Positions 15,861 to 24,849 of a stretch of 64,000 nt of DNA are shown here, piece by piece. Positions within the stretch are counted from its first letter, which is position 1. The number at the start of each line of letters is the position of its first letter. The position numbers were made by a program, and so were the translations under genes. The DNA comes from Erythrobacter tepidarius (GTDB lineage Bacteria; Pseudomonadota; Alphaproteobacteria; Sphingomonadales; Sphingomonadaceae): assembly GCF_002155695.1 (NCBI RefSeq), contig NZ_MUYJ01000008.1:107496-171495 (forward strand), in the 5' to 3' direction. A model generated the notes under the pieces. The model ran no database searches. It saw only the letters and a program-made list of their open reading frames with translations, and had not been told where the DNA came from.

Positions 15861-16808
15861 TCATCCGAAGGCCGGGCGATAGTTGCTCTCGCCCCAGTCC
15901 TGCCGCTTGGTCCATTCGCCCATCGTCTCGAGCTTGCCCTCGAGTTCGGGGAAGCGTTCATAGACATGCTCCATGTCGACCGCGAAGGGCTTGGTCGGGG
16001 CGGTGTTGTTGTATTCGTAGAAGGCCTGGATGCCCTTGGCGAAGTCCTCGCGCATTTCGACCGGCATCGCGTCGCCCGCGGCTGCGACCAGATAGCGACC
16101 GAACTCCTCGGGGGTGCAGGGGTCATAGACGATCTGCTTGCCCAAGGCCTCGGAAAGGCAGGCCGCCACCTGCTTGCCCACCAGCCGCTCCGGCCCGCCG
16201 ATATTGAGCCACGCGCCTTCCATGTCGGGCCGCTCGAGGCTGGCGAGCATGAATTTCGCCACGTCGTCGAGGCTGATCCAGTTGGCTTCGAGATCGGGGT
16301 TATGCGGATAGACGTAGCGACCTTCGTCGACGATGAAGGGCCGCGCCCAGTTGGTCAGCAGATTGTCCATGAACAGCACCGAGCCGAACACCGTCCCCGG
16401 CGCGCCCGAGCGCCACAGGGCGTTGATGCCCTTGGTGTTCTCCCCATAGGTGAAGGGATCACCGGGCTTGTCCGGGATCCAGCTCGAGGTGTTCCATACC
16501 ACGCGCTTGACGTTCAGCGAGGCGGCGACCTTGCCGACCTCGCCGACCAGATGGGCACGATCGGCGCGGGCCTGGAGCGGGTGGGTGTAGAAGATGTAGT
16601 CGCTGCCTTCGAGCGCGTCCTTGTAGGTCGCGGTGTCATAGAGGTCCATCGGCCGCACCTCGACCCGCTCGATGCCCTCTACCGGCGCGCCTTCCAGCGC
16701 ATCCGGTCGGCGCGAGATCGCGCGCACGTCATAGCCCGCCGCGAGCGCCTGCCGCACCTGCGCCAGGCCCTGCCTGCCGCTCGCCCCGATCACCGTAATC
16801 AGTGCCAT
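15861..16808 (-). CDS. NmrA-like NAD(P)-binding protein (atypical SDR)
   Basis: A 315-residue atypical short-chain dehydrogenase. The N-terminal Rossmann motif is GASGRQGLAQVRQAL (GxxGxxG) at residues 8-22, and the NmrA-style YDVRAISRRPDAL follows. Relatives include quinone/azo reductases and redox sensors that bind NAD(P) without classical SDR catalysis. Here the protein may reduce a pathway intermediate, but no substrate can be named. The start has GGGGAGAG upstream. It diverges from the MDR gene at 16957 with a TTTTGGC-containing motif between them. Confidence 0.82.
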   Translation of the reverse strand: MALITVIGASGRQGLAQVRQALAAGYDVRAISRRPDALEGAPVEGIERVEVRPMDLYDTATYKDALEGSDYIFYTHPLQARADRAHLVGEVGKVAASLNVKRVVWNTSSWIPDKPGDPFTYGENTKGINALWRSGAPGTVFGSVLFMDNLLTNWARPFIVDEGRYVYPHNPDLEANWISLDDVAKFMLASLERPDMEGAWLNIGGPERLVGKQVAACLSEALGKQIVYDPCTPEEFGRYLVAAAGDAMPVEMREDFAKGIQAFYEYNNTAPTKPFAVDMEHVYERFPELEGKLETMGEWTKRQDWGESNYRPAFG

Positions 16809-16956
16809 TTCCGCTCTCCCCGCATCTTGATGTCGGCGGCAAGACTAGGAAGCCCGCGCCCCCCGTGCACCGCGCCAAAATGATAGCCGCGCGCGCCCCA
16901 TCCCCTAGCGAAATGGCGGGGTTGCCGGAGCGTCGCCGGGGCCGGAGAGTGACGGG

Positions 16957-17958
16957 ATGAAGAACCGCTTCTGGCGCATCGAACGCCGTCCCGAAGGCAC
17001 GGATTTTTCCAGTGCGCTGGCGCTGGTCGAGGCGCCGCTCGCCCCTCTGGGCGCCGGCGAGATTCGCATCCGCAATTCACACCTGTCGATGGATGCCGGC
17101 ACGCGAATGTGGCTCACCGCGCGCGAGGATGGCTACCAGCCGCCGCTGCCGGTGGGCGGGCCGATGACGGGGCTGGTGCTGGGCGAGGTGATCGAGAGCC
17201 GCGCCGAAGGCTTTGTGCCGGGCGATCTGGTGCGCGCCTTCGGGCAATGGGCCGATATCAGCACACTCGATGCGGCGGGTTCGGGGGCGATTGTGCTCGA
17301 TCCGTCGGTCAGCGATCGGCGCGCATGGCTCGGCCCGCTCGGCATGAACGGCTGGACCGCGCTGTGGGGGGTCGCGCACACAGGTGCGGCCAAGCCGGGA
17401 GAGAAGGTGCTGGTCTCGGCGGCAGCGGGGGCGACCGGCATGCTTGCGGTGCAGATCGCGCGGCTGCTGGGCTGCGAGGCGTGGGGCATCGCCGGGGGCG
17501 CGGCGAAGTGCGCTTACCTGACCGAAACCCTAAGGATCGCGGGGGCGGTGGATTACAAGGCGGGCGATGTCGCCGCGCAGCTCGATGCCGCCGGCGGCTT
17601 CGATGTCTATTTCGACAATGTCGGGGGTGCGCTGCTGGACGAGGTGCTGACCCGCATGAACCACTATGGCCGGATCGCGGTATGTGGACTGCTGGCCGAT
17701 TACGCGGGCGGCGGGCGCACGTCCCCGCGGGCATTCGATCAGGTGCTGATGCGGCGGCTGCGGGTGGAGGGATTCTTCTCGCCCGACTTCATGCACGAAG
17801 GCCCGGCGCTGACCCGGCGGTTGCGCGAATGGAGCGAGGCGGGCGAGCTCGTCATGCCCTATGACATGACTTACGGGCTGGAAAACACCCTGACGGCCTA
17901 TGCCAAGCTGTTCACCGGGGCCAATATCGGCAAGGTGATCGTGGAGCTGGAATCATGA
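16957..17958 (+). CDS. Zinc-less MDR NADP-dependent oxidoreductase (no. 1)
   Basis: A 333-residue medium-chain reductase of the CurA/leukotriene B4 dehydrogenase type. It has an N-terminal GroES-like domain and a Rossmann domain with AAAGATGMLAVQIARLLG (about residues 152-169) and GGAAKC. The motif FDVYFDNVGGALLDEVL is typical of the group. The cysteine/histidine zinc ligands of alcohol dehydrogenases are missing. Such enzymes reduce the carbon-carbon double bond of alpha,beta-unsaturated ketones. The stop overlaps the next NTF2-like gene (ATGA). Two further paralogues lie at 32937 and 36222. Confidence 0.9.
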   Translation: MKNRFWRIERRPEGTDFSSALALVEAPLAPLGAGEIRIRNSHLSMDAGTRMWLTAREDGYQPPLPVGGPMTGLVLGEVIESRAEGFVPGDLVRAFGQWADISTLDAAGSGAIVLDPSVSDRRAWLGPLGMNGWTALWGVAHTGAAKPGEKVLVSAAAGATGMLAVQIARLLGCEAWGIAGGAAKCAYLTETLRIAGAVDYKAGDVAAQLDAAGGFDVYFDNVGGALLDEVLTRMNHYGRIAVCGLLADYAGGGRTSPRAFDQVLMRRLRVEGFFSPDFMHEGPALTRRLREWSEAGELVMPYDMTYGLENTLTAYAKLFTGANIGKVIVELES

Positions 17959-18494
17959 CGGGCACAAGTGAAGACCGCGAAGCCATCCGCGACATTCTCG
18001 CCGCCTATGCCCATGCGATCGACCGGCGGCGCTGGCAGATGATGGAGCGCCTGTTCCACCCGGACGCGACGTTCCGCTTCGGGGCGATCGAGGGCGACTG
18101 GCGCAGCTTCGTGGAGCAGGCCCGTGCGATCATCGATCCCTGCCTTGCAACCCAGCATCAGCTCGGCCAGACGATCTTCGGGTTCGAGGGCAAGAACCTG
18201 TGTCACACCGAAACCTATATGACCGCGATGCACACCATCCCGCCCGGCTATCCGATGACGGCCGCCTTCCCTGACAAGGGGCTGATCTATTCCGGCATCG
18301 TCGCGGGCCGCTATGTCGACCGGTTCGAGAAGCGCTCTGGAGAGTGGCGCATCGCCCAGCGCACCGGCCTTTACGACTGGCGCGAGTTCCGGGTGGCGGA
18401 AGGGGTGGACCTGTCGGATACGCCGGAGGGTGCGGCGGGCTATCACGACACACGCGATCCCTCGACGGCAGCGGTCCGGCAGTGGCTCGGCTAG
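17955..18494 (+). CDS. NTF2-fold (SnoaL-like) protein (no. 1)
   Basis: A 179-residue protein of the nuclear transport factor 2 superfamily. The N-terminal helix EAIRDILAAYAHAIDRRRWQ and the following LFHPDATFRFGA strand are characteristic. The cone-shaped pocket of this fold binds hydrophobic ligands and supports isomerases, dehydratases and cyclases such as ketosteroid isomerase. Catalytic residues cannot be assigned. It is coupled to the upstream MDR gene by ATGA and converges with the thioesterase gene, overlapping it by four bases. Confidence 0.85.
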   Translation: MTGTSEDREAIRDILAAYAHAIDRRRWQMMERLFHPDATFRFGAIEGDWRSFVEQARAIIDPCLATQHQLGQTIFGFEGKNLCHTETYMTAMHTIPPGYPMTAAFPDKGLIYSGIVAGRYVDRFEKRSGEWRIAQRTGLYDWREFRVAEGVDLSDTPEGAAGYHDTRDPSTAAVRQWLG

Positions 18495-18898
18495 GGGCGC
18501 CTGAAGGAAAATACGCCCGACATCGTCGCGATCTGTTCCGGCCCGCGCCAGATGCCGCCCGAGGTGTAGGCAGTGCGCCCGCCCAGCCGGTCAATCCGAA
18601 CGCGGGCTTCCAGCCAGTCGCCCAGCTTCGCAGCGGCGAGGTAATTGACCGTCAGCGTCACGGTCGACGGTGCCAGCCGGGGCCGCTCGGCATCATAGAC
18701 CGCATGGCTCAGCGCGACATCGGCAAAGGTCGAAATCACCCCGCCATGGGCCGCGTCCTGATAGTTGATGTGATGCGGGCAGATCAGCAGCCCGACGACG
18801 CGCACGCCATCGGCCACCGGCCCGAGATAATAGGGCCCGCCATGGTCGAGAAAGCCGGGGGTGAAACCGGCGGGATCAAAGCCTGAGGGAATGTCCAT
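18491..18898 (-). CDS. PaaI-family hotdog-fold thioesterase
   Basis: A 135-residue single hotdog-fold protein. The motif HHINYQDAAHGGVISTFADVALSHA holds the HGG-x-centre of PaaI/YbgC-type acyl-CoA thioesterases, and VTLTVNYLAAAKLGDWLEA is the expected next strand. It would hydrolyse an acyl- or aryl-CoA to free the acid and CoA, for instance to rescue CoA from a stalled intermediate. It is convergent with the NTF2-like gene and divergent from the acyl-CoA synthetase at 18987. Confidence 0.87.
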   Translation of the reverse strand: MDIPSGFDPAGFTPGFLDHGGPYYLGPVADGVRVVGLLICPHHINYQDAAHGGVISTFADVALSHAVYDAERPRLAPSTVTLTVNYLAAAKLGDWLEARVRIDRLGGRTAYTSGGIWRGPEQIATMSGVFSFRRP

Positions 18899-18986
18899 CC
18901 GCCCATCCTACCCCGCCGCGCAGTGCTGCGCCCGCTATGAATTGTGCCAATGACATGCGCGCGCGCAGGGGGTATTTCCTCGCCCC

Positions 18987-20579
18987 ATGGGAGACAGCAC
19001 AGCATTGGCCGCAGAAAGCTTCTGCGATGTCGTTCGCGAACATGCCCGCACCCAGGGCGATGTGATCGCCTTCACTTACGGGCAGGAAAACATCAGCTTC
19101 GCCGAACTCGACGCGGGCGCCGATCGCGTCGCGAACGGCCTCGTCGCGCTCGGGGTCAAGCCGGGAGACCGCGTCGCCTTCCTCGGCAAGAACCACCCGC
19201 TCTATTTTGAGGCCTTCCTCGGCGCGAACCGGGTGGGTGCGGTGATGACACCGGTCAACTGGCGTTTGGCGGCGCCCGAAGTCGCCTATGTGCTCGACAA
19301 CAGCAGCGCGCGCGTGGTGTTCGTGGGCGAGGGCTTTGCCGAGGTGCTGCGCCTCATCCGCCCGGACTGCCCCCATGTCGAACAGGTCATCGGGATCGAC
19401 GCGCCGGACTTCTCGGGCACCGATTACCGCACCTGGCGCGACGGCTTCCCCGCAACGCCCCCGGCCCACCACATCCGCGCCGAAGACGACGCGCTCCAGC
19501 TCTACACCTCGGGCACCACCGGCAAGCCCAAGGGCGCCGTCATCACCCACGGCTCGCTGCTTTCGAGCCGCGATGGCACGGCCGCCGGCGAACAGATGCG
19601 CAAGTGGCAGGAACCGATCCCGGGCGATGTCACCCTGCTCGCCATGCCGTGCTTTCACATTTCCGGCACCGGCACCGGCATCGGCACGATGGTGGCAGGC
19701 ACCAATGCCATCGTGCTGCCCGAATATGATCCGACCAAGGCGCTGGATCTCATCCAGAACTACAACATCTCCAAGATCTTTCTCGTCCCTTCCGCCCTGC
19801 AAATCCTGCTCAATCACCCCAAGGTGGGCGAAGTCGATTTCAGCCGGCTGAAATATGTCACCTACGGCGCCTCCCCGATCCCGCTCGAACTGATGCGCGA
19901 GGCGATGCGGGTGATGGGCTGCGGCTTCGTGCAGATGTACGGCATGACCGAGACCAGCGGCACGATCGTCGCGCTCGATCCCGAGGATCACGTCCCCGAA
20001 GGCAGCCCCCGGATGCGCTCGGTCGGCAAGCCGCTCGCGGGGGTGGAGATCAAGGTGATCGATGAAGCGGGCAATGAAGTCCCCACCGGCACCGTCGGCG
20101 AGATCGCGACGCGTTCGAGCAAGAACATGCGCTGCTACTGGAATAATCCCGAAGCCACCGCCGCCACCATCGACCCGCAAGGCTGGCTGCGCACCGGGGA
20201 CGCGGGCTATCTCGACGAGGACGGCTATCTCTACATCCACGATCGGGTGAAGGACATGATCATCTCCGGGGGCGAGAACGTCTATCCCGCCGAGGTCGAA
20301 AACGCGCTCTATTCGCACCCCAAGGTTGCCGATGTCGCCGTGATCGGCGTGCCCGATCCCAAGTGGGGTGAAGCGGTGAAGGCCTGCGTGGTGGTGAAGC
20401 CGGGCGAGCAGCTCACCGAGGCCGAACTGATCGCTCACGCGCGCACCCTGATTGCCGGCTACAAATGCCCCAAGTCGGTCGATTTCGTCGCGGCGCTGCC
20501 GAGGAACCCGTCAGGGAAAATCCTGCGCCGCGAGCTGCGCGCACCCTACTGGGTGGGCAAGGACCGGGCGGTCAACTGA
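18987..20579 (+). CDS. Acyl-CoA synthetase (AMP-dependent ligase, no. 1)
   Basis: A 530-residue adenylate-forming acid-CoA ligase. The P-loop-like motif is TSGTTGKPKGAV near residue 173, the A5 motif YGMTETSG near 317, the hinge and A8 region RVKDMIISGGENVYPAEVE near 420, and the catalytic lysine motif PSGKILRRELR near the C-terminus. It activates a carboxylic acid to its CoA thioester. FadD3-like or short/medium-chain ligases are the closest in style, but substrate choice cannot be read. A VOC-family gene starts one base after the stop. Confidence 0.92.
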   Translation: MGDSTALAAESFCDVVREHARTQGDVIAFTYGQENISFAELDAGADRVANGLVALGVKPGDRVAFLGKNHPLYFEAFLGANRVGAVMTPVNWRLAAPEVAYVLDNSSARVVFVGEGFAEVLRLIRPDCPHVEQVIGIDAPDFSGTDYRTWRDGFPATPPAHHIRAEDDALQLYTSGTTGKPKGAVITHGSLLSSRDGTAAGEQMRKWQEPIPGDVTLLAMPCFHISGTGTGIGTMVAGTNAIVLPEYDPTKALDLIQNYNISKIFLVPSALQILLNHPKVGEVDFSRLKYVTYGASPIPLELMREAMRVMGCGFVQMYGMTETSGTIVALDPEDHVPEGSPRMRSVGKPLAGVEIKVIDEAGNEVPTGTVGEIATRSSKNMRCYWNNPEATAATIDPQGWLRTGDAGYLDEDGYLYIHDRVKDMIISGGENVYPAEVENALYSHPKVADVAVIGVPDPKWGEAVKACVVVKPGEQLTEAELIAHARTLIAGYKCPKSVDFVAALPRNPSGKILRRELRAPYWVGKDRAVN

Positions 20580-20580
20580 G

Positions 20581-21099
20581 GTGCCGGCGGTCCGCCAGCT
20601 GGCCTACAAGGTCGATGATCTTGAGGCCGCAGCGGCGGCGCATCACCGGCGGTTCGGATCGGGGCCGTTCTTCGTGCTGCGGCACGTGGCGCTGGCCTCC
20701 TCGCACCATCGCGGGGTGGCGCGCCCCTTCGATCACTCCAGCGCCTATGGCCAGTGGGGCAACGTGATGCTGGAGCTGGTGGTCCAGCACAATCCGGACG
20801 ATTCTGCGCTGCACGAGATGTTCCCCCACGGCTCGGGCCGCGAGGGGCTGCACCACGCGGCGGTGTTCGTCGATGATCTGGACGCCGCGATCGCGCGCTT
20901 CGCGGCCGAGGGCGCGGCGCTGGCGCAGCTTTCGGTCACGCAGACCGGCACGGCCTTCGCTTTCGTCGATACGCGCGCGGAGCTAGGCCATATGCTCGAA
21001 CTCTACGAGCCAACGGCGCAGCTGACGGGCTTCTACGATTTCGTTGCCGCCGCCGCGCAGGGCTGGGACGGGCGCGATTTGCTCAGGGAGCTGGGTTAG
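20581..21099 (+). CDS. VOC family (glyoxalase-fold) protein (no. 1)
   Basis: A 172-residue vicinal oxygen chelate protein with two beta-alpha-beta modules. The first is VRQLAYKVDDLEAAAAAHHR, the second GLHHAAVFVDDLDAAIARFA; metal-ligand-like His and Glu (LELYEP) are in the expected places. The GTG start one base after the synthetase stop (TGAGGTG) was chosen because the fold begins immediately after it. VOC proteins here could be epimerases, ring-cleavage dioxygenases or lyases. It is convergent with the CMD-like gene and overlaps it by 17 bases. Confidence 0.82.
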   Translation: MPAVRQLAYKVDDLEAAAAAHHRRFGSGPFFVLRHVALASSHHRGVARPFDHSSAYGQWGNVMLELVVQHNPDDSALHEMFPHGSGREGLHHAAVFVDDLDAAIARFAAEGAALAQLSVTQTGTAFAFVDTRAELGHMLELYEPTAQLTGFYDFVAAAAQGWDGRDLLRELG

Positions 21100-21460
21100 C
21101 CCCCGCCAGCTGCGGCAAGCCCACCAGCGCCGCCCGGCATTCGGCATCGGCAAGCGCCGCCAGCACCGAGAAGGCGACAAACCCCGCCTCGCCCAGATGC
21201 GCAACCACCGCTGCCGCTTCGGCATCGGTGATCGCCGTGTGCTCGAACGGAATCCGCCGGGCGTAGGCGAGAACCGCGCGGGTGCCCGCGTCGAGGCCGC
21301 TCTCGTCGGGCGCCTCCCCCATCGCGTGCACCGCCGCAACCGCCTGCCGCACCAATGCCACCAGCGCGGGATCGAGCGCCGCTTCGGTCTTCCCGCGAAA
21401 ATCGGCATAGTGGCGCGCCAGAACCGGATCGGCGGCCAAGGCTGCACACACCGCGCTCAT
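21083..21460 (-). CDS. Small AhpD/CMD-like helical protein
   Basis: A 125-residue, alanine-rich, all-helical protein. It resembles the C-terminal half of carboxymuconolactone decarboxylase-like proteins, with LVALVRQAVAAVHAMG and YARRIPFEHTAITDAEAAAVVAHL, but lacks a CxxC motif. Its ATG overlaps the stop of the full CMD-family gene upstream (ATGA), so the two are co-translated and may form one complex. The function is unknown. Confidence 0.6.
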   Translation of the reverse strand: MSAVCAALAADPVLARHYADFRGKTEAALDPALVALVRQAVAAVHAMGEAPDESGLDAGTRAVLAYARRIPFEHTAITDAEAAAVVAHLGEAGFVAFSVLAALADAECRAALVGLPQLAGANPAP

Positions 21461-21990
21461 TCGGCGGCCTCCAGCACCGCCGGGGTGGGCAGAACGGTGC
21501 GGTCCATCGCCTCCGGTTCCAGCCCCATGGTGATCAGCGCCTTCGCGAGCGCGAGGAAGAGCGTCACCCCCAGCCCCAGCTCGGCGATCTGCGCCGGGGT
21601 GAGGTGGCGTTGCAGCGCCGCCTTGGCATCGCCGGTAAGCAGCTCGGGATCATGGATCAGCGCATCGGTGAACTTAAGAACTGCCTTCTCCGCATCGGTG
21701 AGCCTGCCGCTGGTCTCGTAGCCATCGGTAATCTCGTCCACCACCTCCTCGCGCAGGCCTTCGGCCAGCGCCTTGTCGAAACGGACATTGCGGCAGAACC
21801 CGCATTCGGTGACCCGCGCATTGCGCATCCGCGCGATTTCCTTGATCCGCGCCGCCAGCACGCCCGATTCCCAGAACCGGCCGTAAAGCGCGAAGAAGCT
21901 GTGGGCGATCGCGGGCTGGTGGGCGAGCACCGAGCCGAAATGCGCCGGCTCGCCGGGGATGGCCGAGGAAACGCGGGGAATGGTCGACAT
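21457..21990 (-). CDS. Carboxymuconolactone decarboxylase (AhpD-like) family protein
   Basis: A 177-residue helical protein. The core is ARIKEIARMRNARVTECGFCRNVRF, with the CxxC pair of AhpD-like peroxidases (Cys-Gly-Phe-Cys), followed by DEITDGYETSGRLTDAEKAVLKFTDAL. Family roles range from lactone decarboxylation to thiol peroxidase activity; with the CxxC present the redox role is possible. It is the first gene of a two-gene minus-strand unit and diverges from the NTF2-like gene at 22113. Confidence 0.84.
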   Translation of the reverse strand: MSTIPRVSSAIPGEPAHFGSVLAHQPAIAHSFFALYGRFWESGVLAARIKEIARMRNARVTECGFCRNVRFDKALAEGLREEVVDEITDGYETSGRLTDAEKAVLKFTDALIHDPELLTGDAKAALQRHLTPAQIAELGLGVTLFLALAKALITMGLEPEAMDRTVLPTPAVLEAAE

Positions 21991-22112
21991 GGGGCCTCTC
22001 CTTCGAGCGAAAGGATAGCGCAGGCTGGCGCCACCACGGCCTCGCCATTTTCACAGGCGGCGCCTTCATGCGGCGCGTGGCAAATTGCGCAGCATTGCGA
22101 GGGAGAAAGCAC

Positions 22113-22466
22113 ATGCCCGGCCAAGCACAGCGCGTGATCGAGGAATTCTGGCGCATCCAGGACGGAGGCGACTACACCAAGCTGGTTGATCTCTTCGCCG
22201 AGGACGCCTTTCTCGAAGACCCGATCTGGGGCCAGTATCGCGGGCGCGAGGCGATTATGGGCTTCATGACGACGATGGTGAAGGAAATGGCGACGCGCAA
22301 GGTGCACTTCACCGTCGATGAGATCTGCGGCGACGATCACGCCGCGTGGGCGCGCTGGACGATGCACATGGACGGCCACCCCCCGCGCGGGGGCGTGGGG
22401 ATCTACAAGGTCGAAGGCGGCAAGCTCACCTATTACCGCGACTACATCGACCCGGCCGCCGAATAG
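22113..22466 (+). CDS. NTF2-fold (SnoaL-like) protein (no. 2)
   Basis: A 117-residue SnoaL-type protein. Features are RVIEEFWRIQDGGDYTKLVDLFAEDAFLEDPIWG and the C-terminal GGKLTYYRDYID, where an Asp in the W/YRDY position recalls limonene epoxide hydrolase and SnoaL. The start at 22113 was chosen over an upstream ATG because GGGAG lies nine bases before it. It converges with the NTF2-like gene at 22468, one base away. Confidence 0.82.
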   Translation: MPGQAQRVIEEFWRIQDGGDYTKLVDLFAEDAFLEDPIWGQYRGREAIMGFMTTMVKEMATRKVHFTVDEICGDDHAAWARWTMHMDGHPPRGGVGIYKVEGGKLTYYRDYIDPAAE

Positions 22467-22467
22467 A

Positions 22468-23001
22468 CTACATCGGCCGGTAATCCGGGTGGCCGCTCTC
22501 GCGCAGGTCGAGCATCGGCAGCGGGAAGGCGGCGTTGGGGCTGGCGTCGGGCTGGTCTGGCATCGCCATGGTCCAGTCCATGATGTAGCGGCGGCTGGAA
22601 ATGCGCCATTCTTGCCCACGCTTCTCGTAGGTATCGAGATAGCGCCCGCCATACATGTTGCCCCGGTAAGGCTCTTCGCCCTCGCGCCGGAAACCGAGGG
22701 CGATGCCATAGGCCTCGCCTTCGGCCGTGGTGGCGCTGGTCAGCTTCACGCTGAGCGGGGCGAGCATGTGCCAGCGCCGCCCGGTGGACCGTTCCACCTG
22801 CATCACCACCGGCACGAAATCCGCCGCCGTGCCCTTGAAAAAGCCATAGTCGATCGCCGCATCGGGCCAGTAGCAGGCGGCCTGCCCCGCATCGTCGAGC
22901 CAGTCGAGCGTACGGCAATAGCGCGCGATGAGATCGTGGATCGCCTGCCGGTCGAGCAGTTCCTGCAGCTGCGCCTGCATGGATGCGATGTCGATGCTCA
23001 T
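22468..23001 (-). CDS. NTF2-fold (SnoaL-like) protein (no. 3)
   Basis: A 177-residue member of the SnoaL_4-type group, with LLDRQAIHDLIARYCRTLDWLDDAGQAACYWPDA at the N-terminus and GGRYLDTYEKRGQEWRISSRRY in the sheet. These proteins occur beside Rieske oxygenases and resemble ring-hydroxylating dioxygenase beta subunits in fold. Its ATG overlaps the stop of the ABM gene (ATGA); an alternative ATG five codons upstream is less likely. It is the last gene of the P450-ABM-NTF2 operon. Confidence 0.85.
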   Translation of the reverse strand: MSIDIASMQAQLQELLDRQAIHDLIARYCRTLDWLDDAGQAACYWPDAAIDYGFFKGTAADFVPVVMQVERSTGRRWHMLAPLSVKLTSATTAEGEAYGIALGFRREGEEPYRGNMYGGRYLDTYEKRGQEWRISSRRYIMDWTMAMPDQPDASPNAAFPLPMLDLRESGHPDYRPM

Positions 23002-23399
23002 GCGCGCGCACTCCACCAGGCCGGGATCGCCAGCGGGAAGCGTTCCTGCGCGGTTTTCATCGCCACGCTGGCATCATCGGGCAGCACGGGATCGGTGGTG
23101 TGCGGCAGGCCCCCGCCCGCACCCTCAACCGGATCGACATATTCAAGCCTGATGTCGGCCAGCACGTCGGCAAAGTCATGGCCTTCGTGATGATCTGACA
23201 TCTGGTGGTGGTAGAAGGCCCACTTGTCCTTGAAACTGAGCAGGCAGTAATAGCTCAGCGGCTCCTGCCCCTTCCAGTATTCGTAGCGGATCACCCCTTC
23301 CTCGGTGCCGAAGGTGTGGTGGACCATGTCGCGCATGATCGCCTCCCACTTTTCCTCCTTGCCGGGCTTGATCTGGATATGGGCGAGCAATGTGGCCAT
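22998..23399 (-). CDS. Antibiotic biosynthesis monooxygenase (ABM) domain protein (no. 1)
   Basis: A 133-residue ferredoxin-like alpha-beta protein. The ABM signature begins MATLLAHIQIKPGKEEKWEAIMRDM, with EEGVIRYEYWKGQEPLSYY as the next strand and a His-rich HHQMSDHHEGHDF helix. Family members include cofactor-free quinol monooxygenases and haem-degrading enzymes; many have no known substrate. It lies 15 bases after the P450 stop, so oxidation of the P450 product is a reasonable guess. Confidence 0.83.
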   Translation of the reverse strand: MATLLAHIQIKPGKEEKWEAIMRDMVHHTFGTEEGVIRYEYWKGQEPLSYYCLLSFKDKWAFYHHQMSDHHEGHDFADVLADIRLEYVDPVEGAGGGLPHTTDPVLPDDASVAMKTAQERFPLAIPAWWSARA

Positions 23400-23414
23400 C
23401 GAAGCACCTTTCGT

Positions 23415-24740
23415 TCAGGCGGGGGTGAGGTTGAGCAGCAGGCGATAGATGCCGAGCATGATGCCGCCCTGATGGCGAAAATCATTGCCCGGCGCATATT
23501 CCATGCCGACAAAGGCATCGAGGAGCCTGTCCCATGCAATCGTCTGTTCGAGCCGCGAGAGGTTCGAGCCCGGGCACGAACGCGGCCCCTGGCTGAAGGC
23601 GAGGTGCCGGGTGGCGGCCTTGCGATCGAGCTTCAACTCGAGTGGGTCCTCGAACTCGTCCGCGTCGATATTGGCTGCCGCCCAGCGCAGGTGCAGCATC
23701 GAACCGGCGGGGACGTGAACGCCCTGGAACACCTCGTCTTGGGCGCAGATGCGGGTCGAGAGGCCCTGCGTGGGCGAGCGCAGCCGCATCCCTTCCTCGA
23801 TGAAGGTGCGGATCGCCGCCCGATCATCGCGCAATCGTGGCAACAGGCCGGGACGCTCGCACAAAAGCTGCGCCTGTTCGGCAAGGGCATATTGCGTTGT
23901 CTCCAACCCGCCGATCACCATCGCGTAAACCACGCCGTTGATCTCGTCATCGGTGAGCTTGCGGCCCAGCGCCTGATATTCGACCTGCGTCAGGAAGCTC
24001 ACCATGTCGTCCCGCGGACGGCTGCGTTTCTCGCGGGTCTGTTCGGCCACATATTCCTTCATGCCCGCCAACAGCCGGAACTTTTCTTGCGTTTGTTCGG
24101 GCGTCAGGATGTTTTTGTGCGTGGTGCCGACCACATAGGACATGACCTGGGCATTGCCCCATTGTTCCAGCCGGGGAATGTCCTCCTGCGGAAAGCCGAG
24201 CACGTCGGCCATCACCCGCTGCGGCAGAGGACGGGCGAATTCGGCCACGAAGTCCACCGGCTCCCCGGCGCGGGCCTTGGCCCGCAGCCCGGCGATCAGA
24301 TCCTCGACATGGCCCGCGATCATCCCCGCATGGCGGGTGCACCCGGGGCCGACCCACGGATCGGTCAGCTCCTTGCGGTGCGCGCGCCACAACTCGGGGG
24401 TCGGGCGCAGCGAGACGATGCTCGCGACCATTGCGTCGATATCGGGGATGTGGGCGGGCATCTGCCCTGACTGCTGGATCTGCGCGACCAGCAGCGAAAG
24501 TGTCGGCGGGAAGCGATCCCAGTCCATCACCACCCGGCGCACGTCCTCGTATTTGGTGAGGACGAAGGCGTCGCTGTCCGGGGTCAGGCCCTCGCCGGCG
24601 AGGCGCTGCACCGGGGCCTCGGCATGAAGGATGGCATAGGCCTCATACCAGTGCTCCTGCGCGCCCGGGGCGAACAGATCGACCTCGTCAAGCGAACGCG
24701 GAGCGCCCCCTGCTGTCTCTTGCAAAACCGCCTCTCCCAT
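23415..24740 (-). CDS. Cytochrome P450 (no. 1)
   Basis: A 441-residue soluble bacterial P450. The I-helix oxygen-binding motif is GGLETT at residues 277-282 with Glu/Thr in place, the ExxR motif lies near 315, and the haem loop FSQGPRSCPG places the thiolate at Cys389. It would hydroxylate a hydrophobic substrate with electrons from a ferredoxin that is not encoded nearby. It begins an operon with the ABM and NTF2-like genes and diverges from the CMD gene at 24850. Confidence 0.93.
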   Translation of the reverse strand: MGEAVLQETAGGAPRSLDEVDLFAPGAQEHWYEAYAILHAEAPVQRLAGEGLTPDSDAFVLTKYEDVRRVVMDWDRFPPTLSLLVAQIQQSGQMPAHIPDIDAMVASIVSLRPTPELWRAHRKELTDPWVGPGCTRHAGMIAGHVEDLIAGLRAKARAGEPVDFVAEFARPLPQRVMADVLGFPQEDIPRLEQWGNAQVMSYVVGTTHKNILTPEQTQEKFRLLAGMKEYVAEQTREKRSRPRDDMVSFLTQVEYQALGRKLTDDEINGVVYAMVIGGLETTQYALAEQAQLLCERPGLLPRLRDDRAAIRTFIEEGMRLRSPTQGLSTRICAQDEVFQGVHVPAGSMLHLRWAAANIDADEFEDPLELKLDRKAATRHLAFSQGPRSCPGSNLSRLEQTIAWDRLLDAFVGMEYAPGNDFRHQGGIMLGIYRLLLNLTPA

Positions 24741-24849
24741 TGCCCAGGCGCCTCGCTTAGCGAATCCGCCAATTGCTGGGGCAACGCTTGTCCCGCAGCC
24801 TTGCCCTTACGGAAACGGACTATTTTGTCAGGCCCCGCGGGAGAGAGAC

